Made by a program: the position numbers and the translations under genes. A DNA stretch of 64,000 nt, from contig BDDD01001456.1 in the NCBI GenBank assembly GCA_001972305.1, positions 1-64,000 on the forward strand. Direction: 5' to 3'. Shown in pieces: positions 20,430 to 31,440 of this stretch. This DNA comes from Cephalotus follicularis (taxonomy: Eukaryota > Streptophyta > Magnoliopsida > Oxalidales > Cephalotaceae). Within the stretch, counting starts at the first letter, position 1; each line of letters starts with the position of its first letter. The notes beneath the pieces were generated by a model. The model ran no database searches. It saw nothing but the letters and a program-made list of their open reading frames with translations, and was not told the origin of the DNA.

Positions 20430-22966
20430 ATGTTTGATTGGAAAGATGACCAAATCTCCCTTCTCCAGGAAAGGAGAAAGGGTACTGGACATATTAGGTC
20501 TTGTGCACACTGACGTTTGTGGACCAATGTTTGTCAATGCACGTGGATGTTTTCCCTACTTCATTACCTTCACTGATGACTTATCACGGTTTGGATACGT
20601 GTTTCTAATGAAACATTGAGAGGTTTAAGGAATTCAGACAAGAAGTAAAGAAGCAAACAGGTATGCCCATTAAAATACTTTGGTTGGACATAGGGGGTGA
20701 ATACTTGTCTGCAAAATTCCAAGGTTATCTGAGAGATAATGGAATTCTCTCTCAATGGACACCACCCAGAATACCACCGCATAAGGGTGCTTCCTAACGG
20801 AGGATTCGGTCCTTGATGAATATGGTCCGATCCATGATGTCTTTTGCATATCTTCCAATCTCATTATGGGGTTATGCAATACAGTCGACAGCGCACATCC
20901 TGAACTAGATTTCTTCGAAATTCGTCCCTTCCACACCTTTCGACGTATTCAAAGGGATGAAACCCAGCCTAAACCATTTGAGGGTTTGGGGCTGTCTAGG
21001 TTATGTTAGAAGGCATGAATCTTCTAAGCTGGAGGCGCGAGTGAATCGCTGCCTATTTTTGGGGTATCCTAAGGAAACAAGAGGATACTATTTTTACCTT
21101 CCCAATGAACAAAAGGTATTTGTTTCACGTACTACAACATTCGTAGAGTGGGAATACCTGCTTGCAGGAAGCAGTGGGCGTATGGTGGAACTACGAGAGT
21201 TACCACCGGGTGAAAGCCCACAGGACAATGAGGAATTAGAGGTGGAAACCTCTAGAGACATAGTTGGGGAAGGATCCCAGCCTGAGATGGGATCTCAGCT
21301 AGGCACTCATCAAGTGAGGAAATTAACTAGGGTTTCAACAATGCCTGAGAGATACAATTTTCTTGCTGAAGGCACTAATGAACCTGACGACATCGATGAT
21401 GACGAGCCTATTAGTTACGAGGAAGTAGTGAAAAGCATTGATTCCAGGGCATGGCTAGAGGCCATGAAATCCGAAATGGACTCCATGTACGCCAACCAAG
21501 TGTTAAACTTGGTAGATGCACCAGAAGGTGTAAATCCTATCGGTTGTAAATGGATCTTCAAGAAGAATATAGGCATTGATGGAAAGATAAAGACTTATAA
21601 AGTGCGATTTGTCGCAAAAGAGTATAGACAAAGACACGGGGTTGACTATACCAAAACTGTCTCGCCAGTCGCAATGCTTAAGTCCATTCGAATACAACAT
21701 GATATTGCCGCTCATTGTGATCATGAGATATGAAAAATGGATGTCAAGATAGCCTTTTTAACGGGCTATCTTGAAGAGGACATCTATTTGTCCTAAACTG
21801 AGGGGTTCACATCTGAGGAGCACCCGCACAGAGTGTGCAAGCTCCAAAGGTCTTTCTATGGCCTTAAGAAAGTATCCCATAGCTGGAACATCCGTTTTGA
21901 CGAGGCCCTTAAAACTTTTGGCTTCATAAAAAATGTAGATGAGCCTTGGGTCTACCAGAAACAGGATGACCTAGGAATCACTTTGTTTGTACTGTACGTG
22001 GACGACATACTACTCATTGGGAATGATGTAGGTATGTTACAATCCGTTAAAGTATGGTTTGCCAACAACTTCACCGTGAAGTATTTGGGAGAAGCTTTAT
22101 ACATATTGGGAATAAAGATCTATAGAGATAGCTCTAGTAGGTTGCTCGGGCTCTCTCAAAGCCAGTACATCAATAGGGTGCTGAAAAGGTATGGCCTCGA
22201 GAATTTTAAATGTGGCCTACTGCCAATTGGCCAAGGAATTCACCTTTTCAAGATGATGTCTCCATAGACGTCTTAGGAGAGGATACACATTAGTAGGCAG
22301 CCTTATACTTTGGCTGTAGGCTCCATCATGTATGCCATGCTTCGTACTAGACCTGATGTCGCATATGCATTTGGTATGGCTAGTCAATTTCAGATCGAAC
22401 CTGGTGACAAGCACTGTGAAGCTGTCAAGGGGATTCTTAAATACCTAAGGAGGACTTAGGATACCTTCTTGACATATGGATGAGATATTGAGTTGAGACT
22501 TGAGGGTTATATAGACTCTAGTTTCAACAGTGATCCGAATGATCACAAGTCCGTTTCAGGATATGTATTCGTCCTAAACGGTGGTGCTGTGAGGTGGAGG
22601 AGTTCAAAGCAGGAGACGACTGCTGACTCTACCACTGAAGTATAGTATGTCGCAGCCTCTGATGCCATAAAGGAAGCTGTTTGGATACAAAAGTTCATTA
22701 CTGAACTAGATGTGGTTCCATCCATTGCCCTTCCGGTTGTGGTGTACTGTGACAATGATGAGGCCGTTACACAGGCCAAGGAGCCCAGGTCTCATCACCT
22801 CTCCAAACATAGACACCGACGGTATCACTTGATCAGAGATGTCATCGAGAGAGGAGACATCACCCTAGAAAGAGTTTCCATAAAGGCAAACTTAGCTGAC
22901 CCACTCACCAAAGTCATGAGCAGTGTAGTACTCGAGAGACATAGGAGTACGATGGGCTTAGGCTAG
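20430..22966 (+). pseudogene. Copia element F pol: integrase, reverse transcriptase, RNase H, broken
   Basis: After the solo LTR the frame resumes with LIGKMTKSPF and the integrase core: HTDVCGPM (20503), FTDDLSRFGYV (20568) and WLDIGGEYLS (20684). The codon expected to give the catalytic Glu of the SERRNRT segment is TAA at 20795-20797. The 258-residue open stretch at 20957-21733 covers the integrase end (HLRVWGCLGYV) to the RT start (GCKWIFKK, VRFVAKEY). RT continues with MDVKIAFLTGYLEED (21738) and LYVDDILLIGND (21992-22027; YVDD at 21995-22006). RNase H follows, with CDNDEAV (22748) and ADPLTK (22895). Stops lie near 20618, 20913, 21731, 21796, 22265, 22458, 22483 and 22644. It is a Tork/Angela-type Copia by general resemblance; the lineage is not certain. 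Confidence 0.88.
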
Positions 22967-22999
22967 AGGTCTTCGTGGCTTGAGGACCAAGTTGGACAT

Positions 23000-23225
23000 T
23001 GTTAGATTACGGGTGTCCTTGCATGCCACGAGGTGGCTGCATGCTTGTATATACACTATTGATTTATACATTCTTAGTTCCATTCATGTTTTATTATGCA
23101 TATTTGTGTTGACCCGAATTCCCTTTTTGTATTGTTCATGCATACATTGTATCCTATTGTACTGTATCAAATTGTATTCAATTGAGGTATTCCTATACCT
23201 ATTGTTATTGTATTGGTTAAATGCA
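23000..23225 (+). mobile_element. Start of Copia element F 3' LTR
   Basis: After the RNase H end, CCAAGTTGGACA resembles a worn polypurine tract, and TGTTAGATTACGGGTGTCC opens an LTR similar in pattern to the one at 27730-29082 (minus strand, TGTTAGAGATAAAGTCC). It is cut at about 23225 by the LTR of Gypsy element C. Confidence 0.6.
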
Positions 23226-23272
23226 TGTATAGTCGGGATTTTTGGGCTGAGTTTCGGAGAGTTGGCGGAATC

Positions 23273-23285
23273 GGCTATATAAGCC
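23273..23285 (+). promoter_or_regulatory. TATA box of LTR C
   Basis: GGCTATATAAGCC is a strong TATA match and is followed by a pyrimidine-rich leader (23295-23370). This is the clearest promoter-like site in the window. Confidence 0.65.
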
Positions 23286-23807
23286 AATTCCTTAGCCATT
23301 CCTCTCATTTCACTCATTCTTCTCCCTCTCTCTATCCTTCTCCTCCTCTCTCTCTCTCTCCCAGCCGACAACCTCCTCCTCCATAGCAGCTCCGGATTGC
23401 ATCTCCAATAGCAAACAACAATTGAAGTTTCACCTTTCCTTGGTTGGATCAAGATTGCAGTGGATTCTTCAACTTTCCCAACCGATTGATTGACTAGAAG
23501 CTCAACTTTTGAAGCTTCATTGAAGGCAGGACTTCCCTACTTGATTGCCTATTGCTTAATTGCATAATTGATAGAATGATTGATTGAATTGAGTGATTGT
23601 ATTGCATTGAATTGAAAAACTAGGGTTTTATTGATTTCCTTGATGTAATGTATATAGGAATATTGAAACTGAATTTTGAAGGTTGTAACAAGTTTTACTA
23701 ACCTTCAATGGTTGATTTTAAACCTTGGTTTTTAAAGAATGGCTTTAAATTGTATTTTGGTATGATATTGGCTGGTTTTTCTACACAAAACTCGACCCTG
23801 CCCAGCA

Positions 23808-24090
23808 AAGACATCGACCCCTAGCGCATGGACATCGATGTCTTTTGCTTCAGAATGTTGTATATGTGATTCCGCAGCAAAGACATCGACGTCTTTTCCT
23901 CGAGATGTCTTTCCCCAGAAAAGACATCGATGCGCATTCCCAGGCTATTTTTATTGAAACACGTCGACGTCTTTCTCCAAGGACATCGACGTCTTTTGGC
24001 CAGATCTCTACACAAATAGAGAAAGACATCGACGTCTTTCCACCGTTTTACATATGCGTTGACGTCTTTCACCAAGGACATCGATGCCTA
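23808..24090 (+). repeat. ACATCGACGTCTTT near-palindrome cluster in LTR C
   Basis: About ten copies lie in 280 bp, for example GGACATCGATGTCTTT (23830), AAAGACATCGACGTCTTTT (23879), AAGACATCGATGCGC (23920), ACGTCGACGTCTTT (23961) and AAAGACATCGACGTCTTT (24024). Several are perfect or one-mismatch 12-18 bp palindromes. The cluster lies downstream of the TATA box, in the transcribed part of the LTR. Confidence 0.85.
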
Positions 24091-25340
24091 ATGGACTGAA
24101 AGGAGTTTTTAACTACTTTAAAGCTGGTTTTCAACTTCTTTTCACATTGCCACTTGATTGGAGCCTCACTTGAGGTGTTCAAGTGTTTTAAAACGATTTT
24201 AATGATTATACTGACCGATTGATTGCTTGAGTCATGAGTGATGTGAGTCTAAGTAGGTAAGTTGGACGCACATTCCAACCCTCCATTAGATACCGTTACT
24301 TATTGACTTTGCTTATTGACATTGTAATGATATTGTACTGACATGATTGATTGTATTGCATGGATCCTATAGAGCGACCTTATGATTCATGTCAGCATGT
24401 CAGGTTGTTGACTCTATCCACCTATTTCGTCGATCATTTCATTCACTGTACTGTATTGACCCGCTGACGAGCGGTACCGATTGATTATCGATTGATGCTC
24501 CCTTGAGGCTGTAGCTCCCTAATGGTTTCAGTAGCTCCCTGAGGCTGTAGCTCATCGAGACTGTATTGACCCAGCCATAGGCTGGAAGATCTATGAGTTC
24601 CATACCTGATCAGTCTGAGAATCATAGATAGATTTCCCACCCTTTTTGAAGGACTACCTTCCGTGGGATTGATCACTGCTAACTGATTGACATTGTATTG
24701 ACCCAGGGTCGCATGCTCTTTAGGATATTGATTGATTGATTGGGTGTTTTATACACCACCTTTGAGTGTCTTCCATTGATTGATTGTTATAGATCCTATC
24801 TGTATGCTCTATTATGGGCCATTGTCATACGGGTAGTCTGATCGCCAACTGTACATATGCATTTTCCATGTCATGCATTGATATTGTACACCGCACATTG
24901 TTATTATGTAGATTGTCATCGATATTGCACATTGTACATGCATACATGCTGCATGAGGTTTCTGCTTAGCCAGTGTGGCTAACCCCATCCTTCGGGGTGG
25001 GGTTGTGTTGTACCTTTGTGTTCGACATAGGTAGGGCAGCGGGTAGCAGCAGACAGAAGGACTGATGACTCATTTTGATCGCACGACTGATTGCGTATCA
25101 TGGAGCTGGTTGTGAGATATTGTAGTGAAATATTGAAATTTATTGTATTGTAAAAGATTGGTATTGTAAAGGATTTGTACTGTATGGATGGTTTATTGTA
25201 TTGTAACTTCCGCAAATGATATGTATTGCAAAGTTTTAAGTTTTTTCGTATTTTTATATTGCTAGTCCCAACCATGGTATTGTGTATTGGATTGAGAGTA
25301 ATGCCACATGTCCGCCCTGCGGGCGCGGGGTATGACAGAA

Positions 25341-25353
25341 TGGTATCAGAGAC
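25341..25353 (+). promoter_or_regulatory. Primer binding site of element C
   Basis: TGGTATCAGAGAC begins three bases after the LTR end. It is complementary to the 3' end of plant initiator methionine tRNA, as in most chromoviruses. Confidence 0.9.
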
Positions 25354-25529
25354 ATTGGTTGGCCTGCTAGCTAAGTATATAATGCGTTGATTGAGATTGA
25401 CTGAATGGATTTGCATGATGTATATTCTTGCTTATTCATGCCATAGTTTTTTTTTTTTGGAAAGAGAGATTGATATTGGAATTGAAAGTGATTACATATG
25501 ATCATCCCATTGTTATCTTCTTATAGAAT

Positions 25530-26757
25530 CTAACAATAGGGGAAGGCATGTCTGTCGAGGCGGAAGGAATACTCTTGCTCCTGCCCCTGCCCCTGCCCCT
25601 GCTGTTAATGAACCGGCTCTAGTAACACTTTTCCAGAGTATGATCCTGATGCTCCACCAGCCAAGGCTAACCCTGAGGTTTGGAGATAGTTGTGTGCCAC
25701 CATGGCACAAATGCATACTCTAATGGGACGTCAACAGGCTAGAGTTGAACGTAGGCCAAGAAGGTAAGACATGTTGAGCCGCTTCCTAAAGTTGCAACCT
25801 CCAGTGTTTGTAGGATTCCTTGATCCTACCCTTGCTGAGTCTTGGCTAATTCAATTGGAGAACATCTTTGAGGTCATGGGATGTGATGATGAACATAAAT
25901 TGGTATTGGCAGTGTATATGCTCCAAGGAGAAGCCGAGCATTGGTGGGCTATGGTTGACACGGAATGGACGAGAAATGGTACAGTCCGCTCTTGGGATGC
26001 CTTCAAAAGAGAATTCAATACAAGGTACTACCCTCTGGTAGAGACAGACAAAAGAGAGATTGAATTTGCTAACTTGGTACAAGGAAGCATGACAGTTGCT
26101 GAGTATGAGGCGAGATTCATACAGTTAGCCCGATCTGCCGCATACTTAGTGGAACGCCAAGAGCATAGACCAGGAAGTTCCTTCAAGGACTGAGATTGGA
26201 TTTGAGGAGGCAACTGACTCCCTTGGGGTTGACCTCCATATCGGACATTTCTTCCTGAGCTATGCAGCTTGAGGATATTGCAGCTGAGGCTAAATTGATG
26301 AGAGATATAGCCTGCACCAGCCATACTCCTTCTTCTTGGCAGAGTGGTAGTGATAGTGGCAGTGCTAAATCACAGAAGACTGATAGTAGCCCCTCACCTG
26401 GTTCTCATGGTAGGATTCAGGATAGCGGGAACCCGTCCCGTTCTCGGAGGAGAGGCAGATCGAGGAACACACGTCGAGGAGACCGATCTTCAGCACCTAG
26501 TCAGGGTACACCCTCTAGACTCTCTAGGAGTGGTAATCAGAGTGCCACGGTTCCTTGTGTGCATTGTCAGAAAACCAACCATACTTCTGAGAATTTTAGA
26601 TGGTTCTTGGGCCATTGCTTGGTTTGTGGTGCTTTCGGCCACATTGCTAGAGATTGTCCTCGGAGTTCTTGTCCTAGAGGATTTGATCAGACACAGCGGT
26701 CACCGCCCCCACCGGGACTGACAGCCAGTGTACCGTCTTCTTCCTGTGGGACTTCGT
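25530..26757 (+). pseudogene. Gypsy C gag (capsid and nucleocapsid), broken
   Basis: The N-terminal part has an Ala-Pro run encoded by a CCTGCC microsatellite (25576-25602). A stop near 25689 precedes the capsid domain, open at 25771-26193: FVGFLDPTLAESWL, AVYMLQGEAEHWW and WDAFKREFNTRYYP are typical Retrotrans_gag motifs. A frameshift and a stop (26191) follow. The frame resumes at 26262 with an Arg/Ser-rich linker and two zinc knuckles: CVHCQKTNHTSENF (last Cys lost to Phe) and CLVCGAFGHIARDC (complete CX2CX4HX4C). It ends TAG at 26757. Confidence 0.85.
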
Positions 26758-27729
26758 AGTCCAGAGGGAAACAGCCTATGAGTTCTGCTCTGACAGTTCA
26801 GGCTAGAGTGTTTGCTATGGAACTGAGTGCTGCAACAGGGTCTGATGTTGTGATTGGAGGTACCATTCGGCTCTTTCAGCTTCCAGCACGGGTTCTTATT
26901 GATCCGGGTTCATCCCATTCATTCATTGCATTGCATTTTGTCTCCCATGTTTGTTTGAGACTCGAGTACCTTCCTTTCTTGATGGAGGTATCCACACCTC
27001 TCAGTGAGTCAACGACCATCGATCGAGTGTGTAGAGATTGTATTGTAGATATTGATGATCATTGCTTATTAGCCAATCTTATTGTTTTACCGATGAATGG
27101 CCTAGATGTGATTCTTGGCATGGATTGGTTGTCTACTAGCTTTGCTTAGGTGGATTGCCATCGGAAAGTAGTGGTTTTCAGTCCTCCGGGATGACCACCT
27201 TTTCAGTTTCTTGGCACCTTAGAGCCATTGTTTGTTCTGTTGATTTCGGCTTTGCATGCGGACAGATTCTTGCGACAGGGATGCCAGGGGTTTCTGGTAC
27301 ATGTGCTCGATAGAGAGAGATGGCGGCCGGAGCTAGAAGATATTCGAGTAGTTTGTTAGTTTGGAGATGTTTTTCCTCAGGATTTGACTTCTTTACCACC
27401 TGACAGAGAGATAGAGTCCGTGATTGATTTGATACCAGGAACTGCGCCGATTTCTCGAGCACCGTACAGAATGGCGCCGATAGAATTGAAAGAGTTAAAG
27501 ATACAGTTACAGAATCTTCTGGACAAAGGTTTTATAAGACCTAGTGCTTCACACTGGGGAGCACCTGTTGTTTTTGTCAAGAAGAAAGATGGATCACTTC
27601 GTATGTGTATTGACTACCGACAGCTCAATAAAGTTACAGTGAAGAATAAGTACCCTCTACTGCACATTGATGAGTTGTTCGACCAGCTCAGAGGAGCAAC
27701 ATTTTTTTCTAAGCTCGACTTGAGATCGT
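26758..27729 (+). pseudogene. Gypsy C protease and start of reverse transcriptase
   Basis: VFAMELSAAT (26809) is the usual gag-protease border of the Tekay group. The protease active site reads VLIDPGSSHSF (26891), with Pro where Ser or Thr is usual (DSG/DTG). GMDWLS is at 27118. Stops occur at 27147, 27192 and 27356. The linker has FGDVFPQDL (27360) and [13 protein letters not shown] (27437). RT starts with [23 protein letters not shown] (27559-27627) and ends at FFSKLDLRS (27703-27729), where an unrelated Copia LTR begins. The catalytic FIDD part is absent. Confidence 0.85.
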
Positions 27730-29082
27730 TGTGAATAGGGAGATGTGTTTATATATTAGCTGCTAGACTAATCCTGTTTAAACACAATCTTTTATTAAGC
27801 CAGTCCTTTAGCTTAAAAGAAAAAATTTTCTTTTAAATTTCTTTCTTTCTTTAATATAATTAATCTCATTAACTATATTTATATATTTAATCTCATTAAA
27901 TACAATTATGAAATAACATCCCAATTATTTTTCTCTCATCACGTGTTGGAAATATTAGCCCGTATTATGTGTGACCCTATGCGTTCACTATTACGTTGGC
28001 TGTATGATTAATATTGTGACGCTCACAATTATCCAATTAAATATTTATTATCACATAAAAAAATATTCTCTTGAATATTTCGAATTAAAACGCTTTTAAT
28101 TCTTTTCTTCCAAAATTAATTTATCAATTTAATCTCTGGCATCCTACTGGTCGACATCGACATCTAGCAATGCATAACGACCCCCAGGTAATATGAATAA
28201 TTTGCGAACCACTTTTTACAGGTACATGCACGTATAGTCCTTCCATTAACAATCCTCTAATTAAATCTAAGGTATGGATTATGTCAGACCCTAATAATTT
28301 AATCTTTAACCTCGTGACTATCTTTCATTAGCCTTAATAATATTAGAAGTGCCCCTTTAATATTCAACCAATGATATCATACTCTTGATATCATGGCTAG
28401 CCTGGCCAGGCACTTAATCGCCAACGAAAATCATCCTGAGCATAATCATCTTTTACTAGAAGCAATGGATTCATTGTTGCCAGTTCACATGCCTCCATAC
28501 ATAAGCGTACTATGTCCAACTGATGTCTGTATACACTTCATAGAATATGTATTTAAGCATCATCAAAACACAACACCTTATGCACAAGACATCTAGTGAT
28601 GGCTCATGTCCAAGGACCACTTGCACTGCTATAAACCTAGAATTATGTCTGACATGTAAGTAAAACTCCATACAGATATTCTATCAACAGTCACCTTCGG
28701 TGAACTCATTAAATGAGCACCCACATAGTTGTCATAGCATCGTCCATGCGAGTGAGTGTGAGATCAGTCACCCTCTGCTTACCGATCTGACAATACATGC
28801 TGGTCTATCCGGATTGATCATGGCCCGAGTGTCAATCCTATGACGAGGAAGATTCGAAATAAAGTACACCGAGATTCCAACTCTCACATCATGATCTCAT
28901 CATGAACTTGGTTCTCTAACTTTATTCGAGGACATTCATTTACAACTAATAAAGCATGTATTAAAGAAACGAACTCATAGCCATTGATAAAACCTAAACA
29001 TCTTTATTGAATCTATAAACTGCTTATACAAGATATAGTAAATACAAGCTCATCACTGGCTTGTAGGACTTTATCTCTAACA
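27730..29082 (-). mobile_element. Copia LTR, minus strand
   Basis: On the minus strand it opens TGTTAGAGATAAAGTCCTAC (29082 leftward) and would end at TCACA (27730) against the Gypsy C RT. It has the general look of Copia LTRs whose start reads TGTTRGA...GTCCTA. The flanks ATCGT (27725-27729) and AAGAC (29083-29087) do not match, and Gypsy C does not resume on the right, so this is not a simple solo LTR insertion. A deletion or recombination has joined different elements here. A 67-codon plus-strand ORF at 28393 lies within it and has no recognisable feature. Confidence 0.6.
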
Positions 29083-29429
29083 AAGACTTGTTGTGTTATG
29101 CTTGCTCTGAATAGTAAGGGAGGATGCATTATCACATTGCCATTTGAGTTTTACCCTAAAGCTGATGCGGGGTGCGTGCATAGGCACGACACTGAACTGA
29201 CCCACCATAGGTTATCTATTTGGAGAGTCAACATCTCTGTCAATAGGGTTCCTATAATCGCGGTAGTGTTTAGTCAAAGAGGGCTAGTAGATAATACGTG
29301 ATTTACGTTGTATCCTTAGACTTGAGAGGATGGCATGCGTTGTGCAGTAACGGCTTGGTTTGATTTCCGCCTTCACCAACACTAGTGACGTGCGGGTAAA
29401 AGGGTTGTCTTTGGGCCTTTTGGGAGCTG
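29083..29429. other. Unassigned sequence next to the Copia LTR
   Basis: No gene or clear repeat. On the minus strand it directly precedes the Copia LTR start, so it could be the interior end of that Copia element. I see no polypurine tract or RNase H motif to support this. Confidence 0.3.
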
Positions 29430-29905
29430 CATTGAGATGTATGGGCGAGTGCGCAAGATGGGATCATCACACCCATGTTGAGGGTTATATTCTCTATAAC
29501 ATTTGTCACCATTGACGACTTAATGTCCCAGCCGAGCACTAGGAGATAGGGAACGAGAGGTTTCCGGGGATGTCTCCCATAGTCTCAGTGTGTTCATAGA
29601 ATTATAGTTATCGCGGTTTTACCTAGGGGTGACATTTATCCAAACCCTAATCGGCCAGAGGAGCCGAGATGATGAAGGATACACAGCACACAAACTGATG
29701 ATAGTGATAAAGCACTGGAGAACCGGCTCACGAATGATAGACGTGGTACTTTGTGGTCCACGGATCTGGGGGTGATTTTAGATCACACCGAGGCTATTAG
29801 TTAGATAGTCGTACCAGAACTTTGGGATGTTCTGGGAAATTTATCATTGTACCGGAAATCCATCGGGCTTTTGGGTCCCGCCCGATTATTGGAAAAGTGA
29901 CGCAT
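29430..29905 (+). repeat. Dispersed 500-bp repeat, copy 2
   Basis: It shares with 15215-15715 the blocks ATGGGCGAGTGCGCAA, GGGATCATCACACCC, ATAGTTATCGCGG, TTTACCTAGGGGTGACATTTATCC, CCACGGATC and GGTCCCGCCCGATT in the same order and orientation. The flanks of the two copies differ after the repeat. Confidence 0.78.
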
Positions 29906-31200
29906 GCTGCACACATGCTTGCATGGTGGTAAATCGAGTTTTTAACTAGTATATATTAATTAGACATTTGTGGTTTGTTTCTCTCTTCACAATTTTCCTT
30001 CTTGATATATAAAGAGATTTTAAAGCCGGAGCATGATTTAATTTTAATTAAATAAAATTAACGAGAGAGTCTTTAATTTATAATAGGATAAACAATTTTA
30101 ATTGAAAATGTTAGAGGCATTTTTGGTAAAGAGGAGAAATGAAAAACATTGTTTTAACCTATGGCCATTTTGACACAAAACGCTGGACCCGTGCGTTTTT
30201 GGCTAGAGAGACGCGCAACCAGTGCACAGTGCGCAAGAGGCGTGTTCAGCCAGAGGAGAGATCAGCGCTTCGCGCCGATGGATGTGATGAAGCGTTCGTT
30301 CGTCCACGGTAGGTCTGCTCCCTTCTCTCTCCCATTTTCTTCTTCTTTCTCCCCCGGTTCTCCCCTACAATAGTGACGTATTTTTGTCATCACGCCGTTC
30401 CCGGCGTCTCTTCCACCACCGATGATCACAGTGGGGCGAGCAATATCCATGGCTCTATCCATTTTGATCTGTATTTTGTGTTTCCGGCGTTGTTTGGCCG
30501 GTTTTTTTATTGGAGAGTTGACTCTGCCGAGTCAACTCGTTGTGCGTCGTGGCTTTGTGTTCTAGCCCAAGTCATGGCGAGTCTGAGGTGTAGGTGTGAA
30601 GAGGTGAAGGAGTTGAGGCGTTTGGTGGCTTGGCGGATGCTGATGGTGAACGACAAGGCAACTCAGTGACCGTCGTTGGCTGTTCTTAGCGCTCCAGGCC
30701 GAGTCTCGTCAAATCTCGGCCACTGGTGTGGAGATCGGGTGTTTGGCATCCATATATGTCGCGGTCGGTCAATGGCGACTTGACCGAGACTCACTGAGTT
30801 CGAACTCAGTGAGTCACCACCGTTGTTCACCATGTTTCTGCGTGATTCCTTGTGAGTCTCCGCCAGAAACAGGGAGAGCAGATTTTTTGGAATCCGTTGG
30901 TATCAAGATCGGACCTCAAGTGAACTGGCTGAAATCAGGCGGTGGTACCAGTGACCAGCAGTGGCTGCTGCAAGAGCGTAGCGGCAAAGTGGTGGAGCCT
31001 CCAACGTTGGTATGGTTGCTTGACTTATGCTTTTATGTTTACTGATGTGTTTTCGGTTTACATTTATGTGCATGCTTGATATTTGTTTTGGTTCGATTGT
31101 TAATTAAACGGAGATCCTAGGCTTATTTATTTGGTACTAAGATGTTAGTGTGAACCTTGACTTCCTATCTTGGTGTTTTTGAAAATTTAAAATTATACAC
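29906..31200 (+). mobile_element. LTR-like fragment with GAGTCAACTC blocks, direct copy
   Basis: The AT-rich start (to 30160) is followed by a G/C-rich transcribed-leader-like part: GTGATGAAGCG...CCACGGTAGGTCTGC (30285-30320), then a C/T-rich stretch. GAGAGTTGACTC...GAGTCAACTCG (30511-30540) and TCACTGAGTT...AACTCAGTGAGTCACC (30789-30820) match the blocks in solo LTR E. The last 270 bases match the inverted fragment at 17921-18240. It probably belongs to the same group of Gypsy LTRs as E. Terminal bases and target duplications were not found. Confidence 0.55.
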
Positions 31201-31440
31201 ACTTGCGTCCTACAACCAAATTGACCGGGAACCCTTGCTAGGTTTCCAACATGGAATGGCATGCTTGGCACTATGCGCAGCATACGCAGGATGCATGCGA
31301 TAGCTCGGCGCAAGACTTGGCATGCTAGAGTACATTGCTGGCATGCTCGACACCCAACACCCATCAAACTCCAGGAGGCCATTAATTCCTTAAATTCAAT
31401 ATTGTAACTTACAGGGAGAACTATACACATTGAAGTCGTT
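31201..31440. other. Junction sequence with GCATGCCA repeats
   Basis: Homology to 17915-17945 continues to about 31240 (ACCGGGAACCC). Then comes a stretch with repeated GCATGC-type words (31262, 31292, 31321, 31341). No gene is seen. Confidence 0.3.

Larger units (their letters stand above)
23226..25337 (+). mobile_element. 5' LTR of Gypsy element C
   Basis: The start is proposed at TGTATAGTCGGGATTTTTGGG, which parallels TGTAACGCCCGAGATTTTC of family B and TGTATCGCCCGGGGTTTTC of family A. The end at GGGGTATGACA is fixed by the primer binding site three bases later. TATA box GGCTATATAAGCC lies at 23273-23285, then a long C/T leader. ACATCGACGTCTTT near-palindromes fill 23808-24090. Near the 3' end are a GGCTAACCCCATCCTTCGGGG stem (24976) and CTTCCGCAA...AAGTTTTAAGTTTT (25206-25240), a block also present in families A and B. 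Confidence 0.78.
23226..27729 (+). mobile_element. Gypsy element C, 5' LTR through reverse transcriptase start
   Basis: A Tekay-like element is seen from its 5' LTR through primer binding site, gag, protease and the beginning of RT. It ends abruptly after the KLDLRS motif, at a Copia LTR (27730). The 3' part of pol and the 3' LTR are missing from the window. The left end is inserted in the 3' LTR of Copia element F. Protein motifs resemble those of elements A and B but the sequence is clearly a different family. Confidence 0.82.

Noticed and set aside
25341-25353. tRNA fragment or gene
   Set aside because: TGGTATCAGAG sequences here and at 44301, 48465 and 54211 are primer binding sites next to LTR ends. 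No cloverleaf is present.
28393-28596. 67-codon plus-strand ORF as a small host gene
   Set aside because: It lies inside a minus-strand Copia LTR, has no recognisable domain, and codes against the element's direction.
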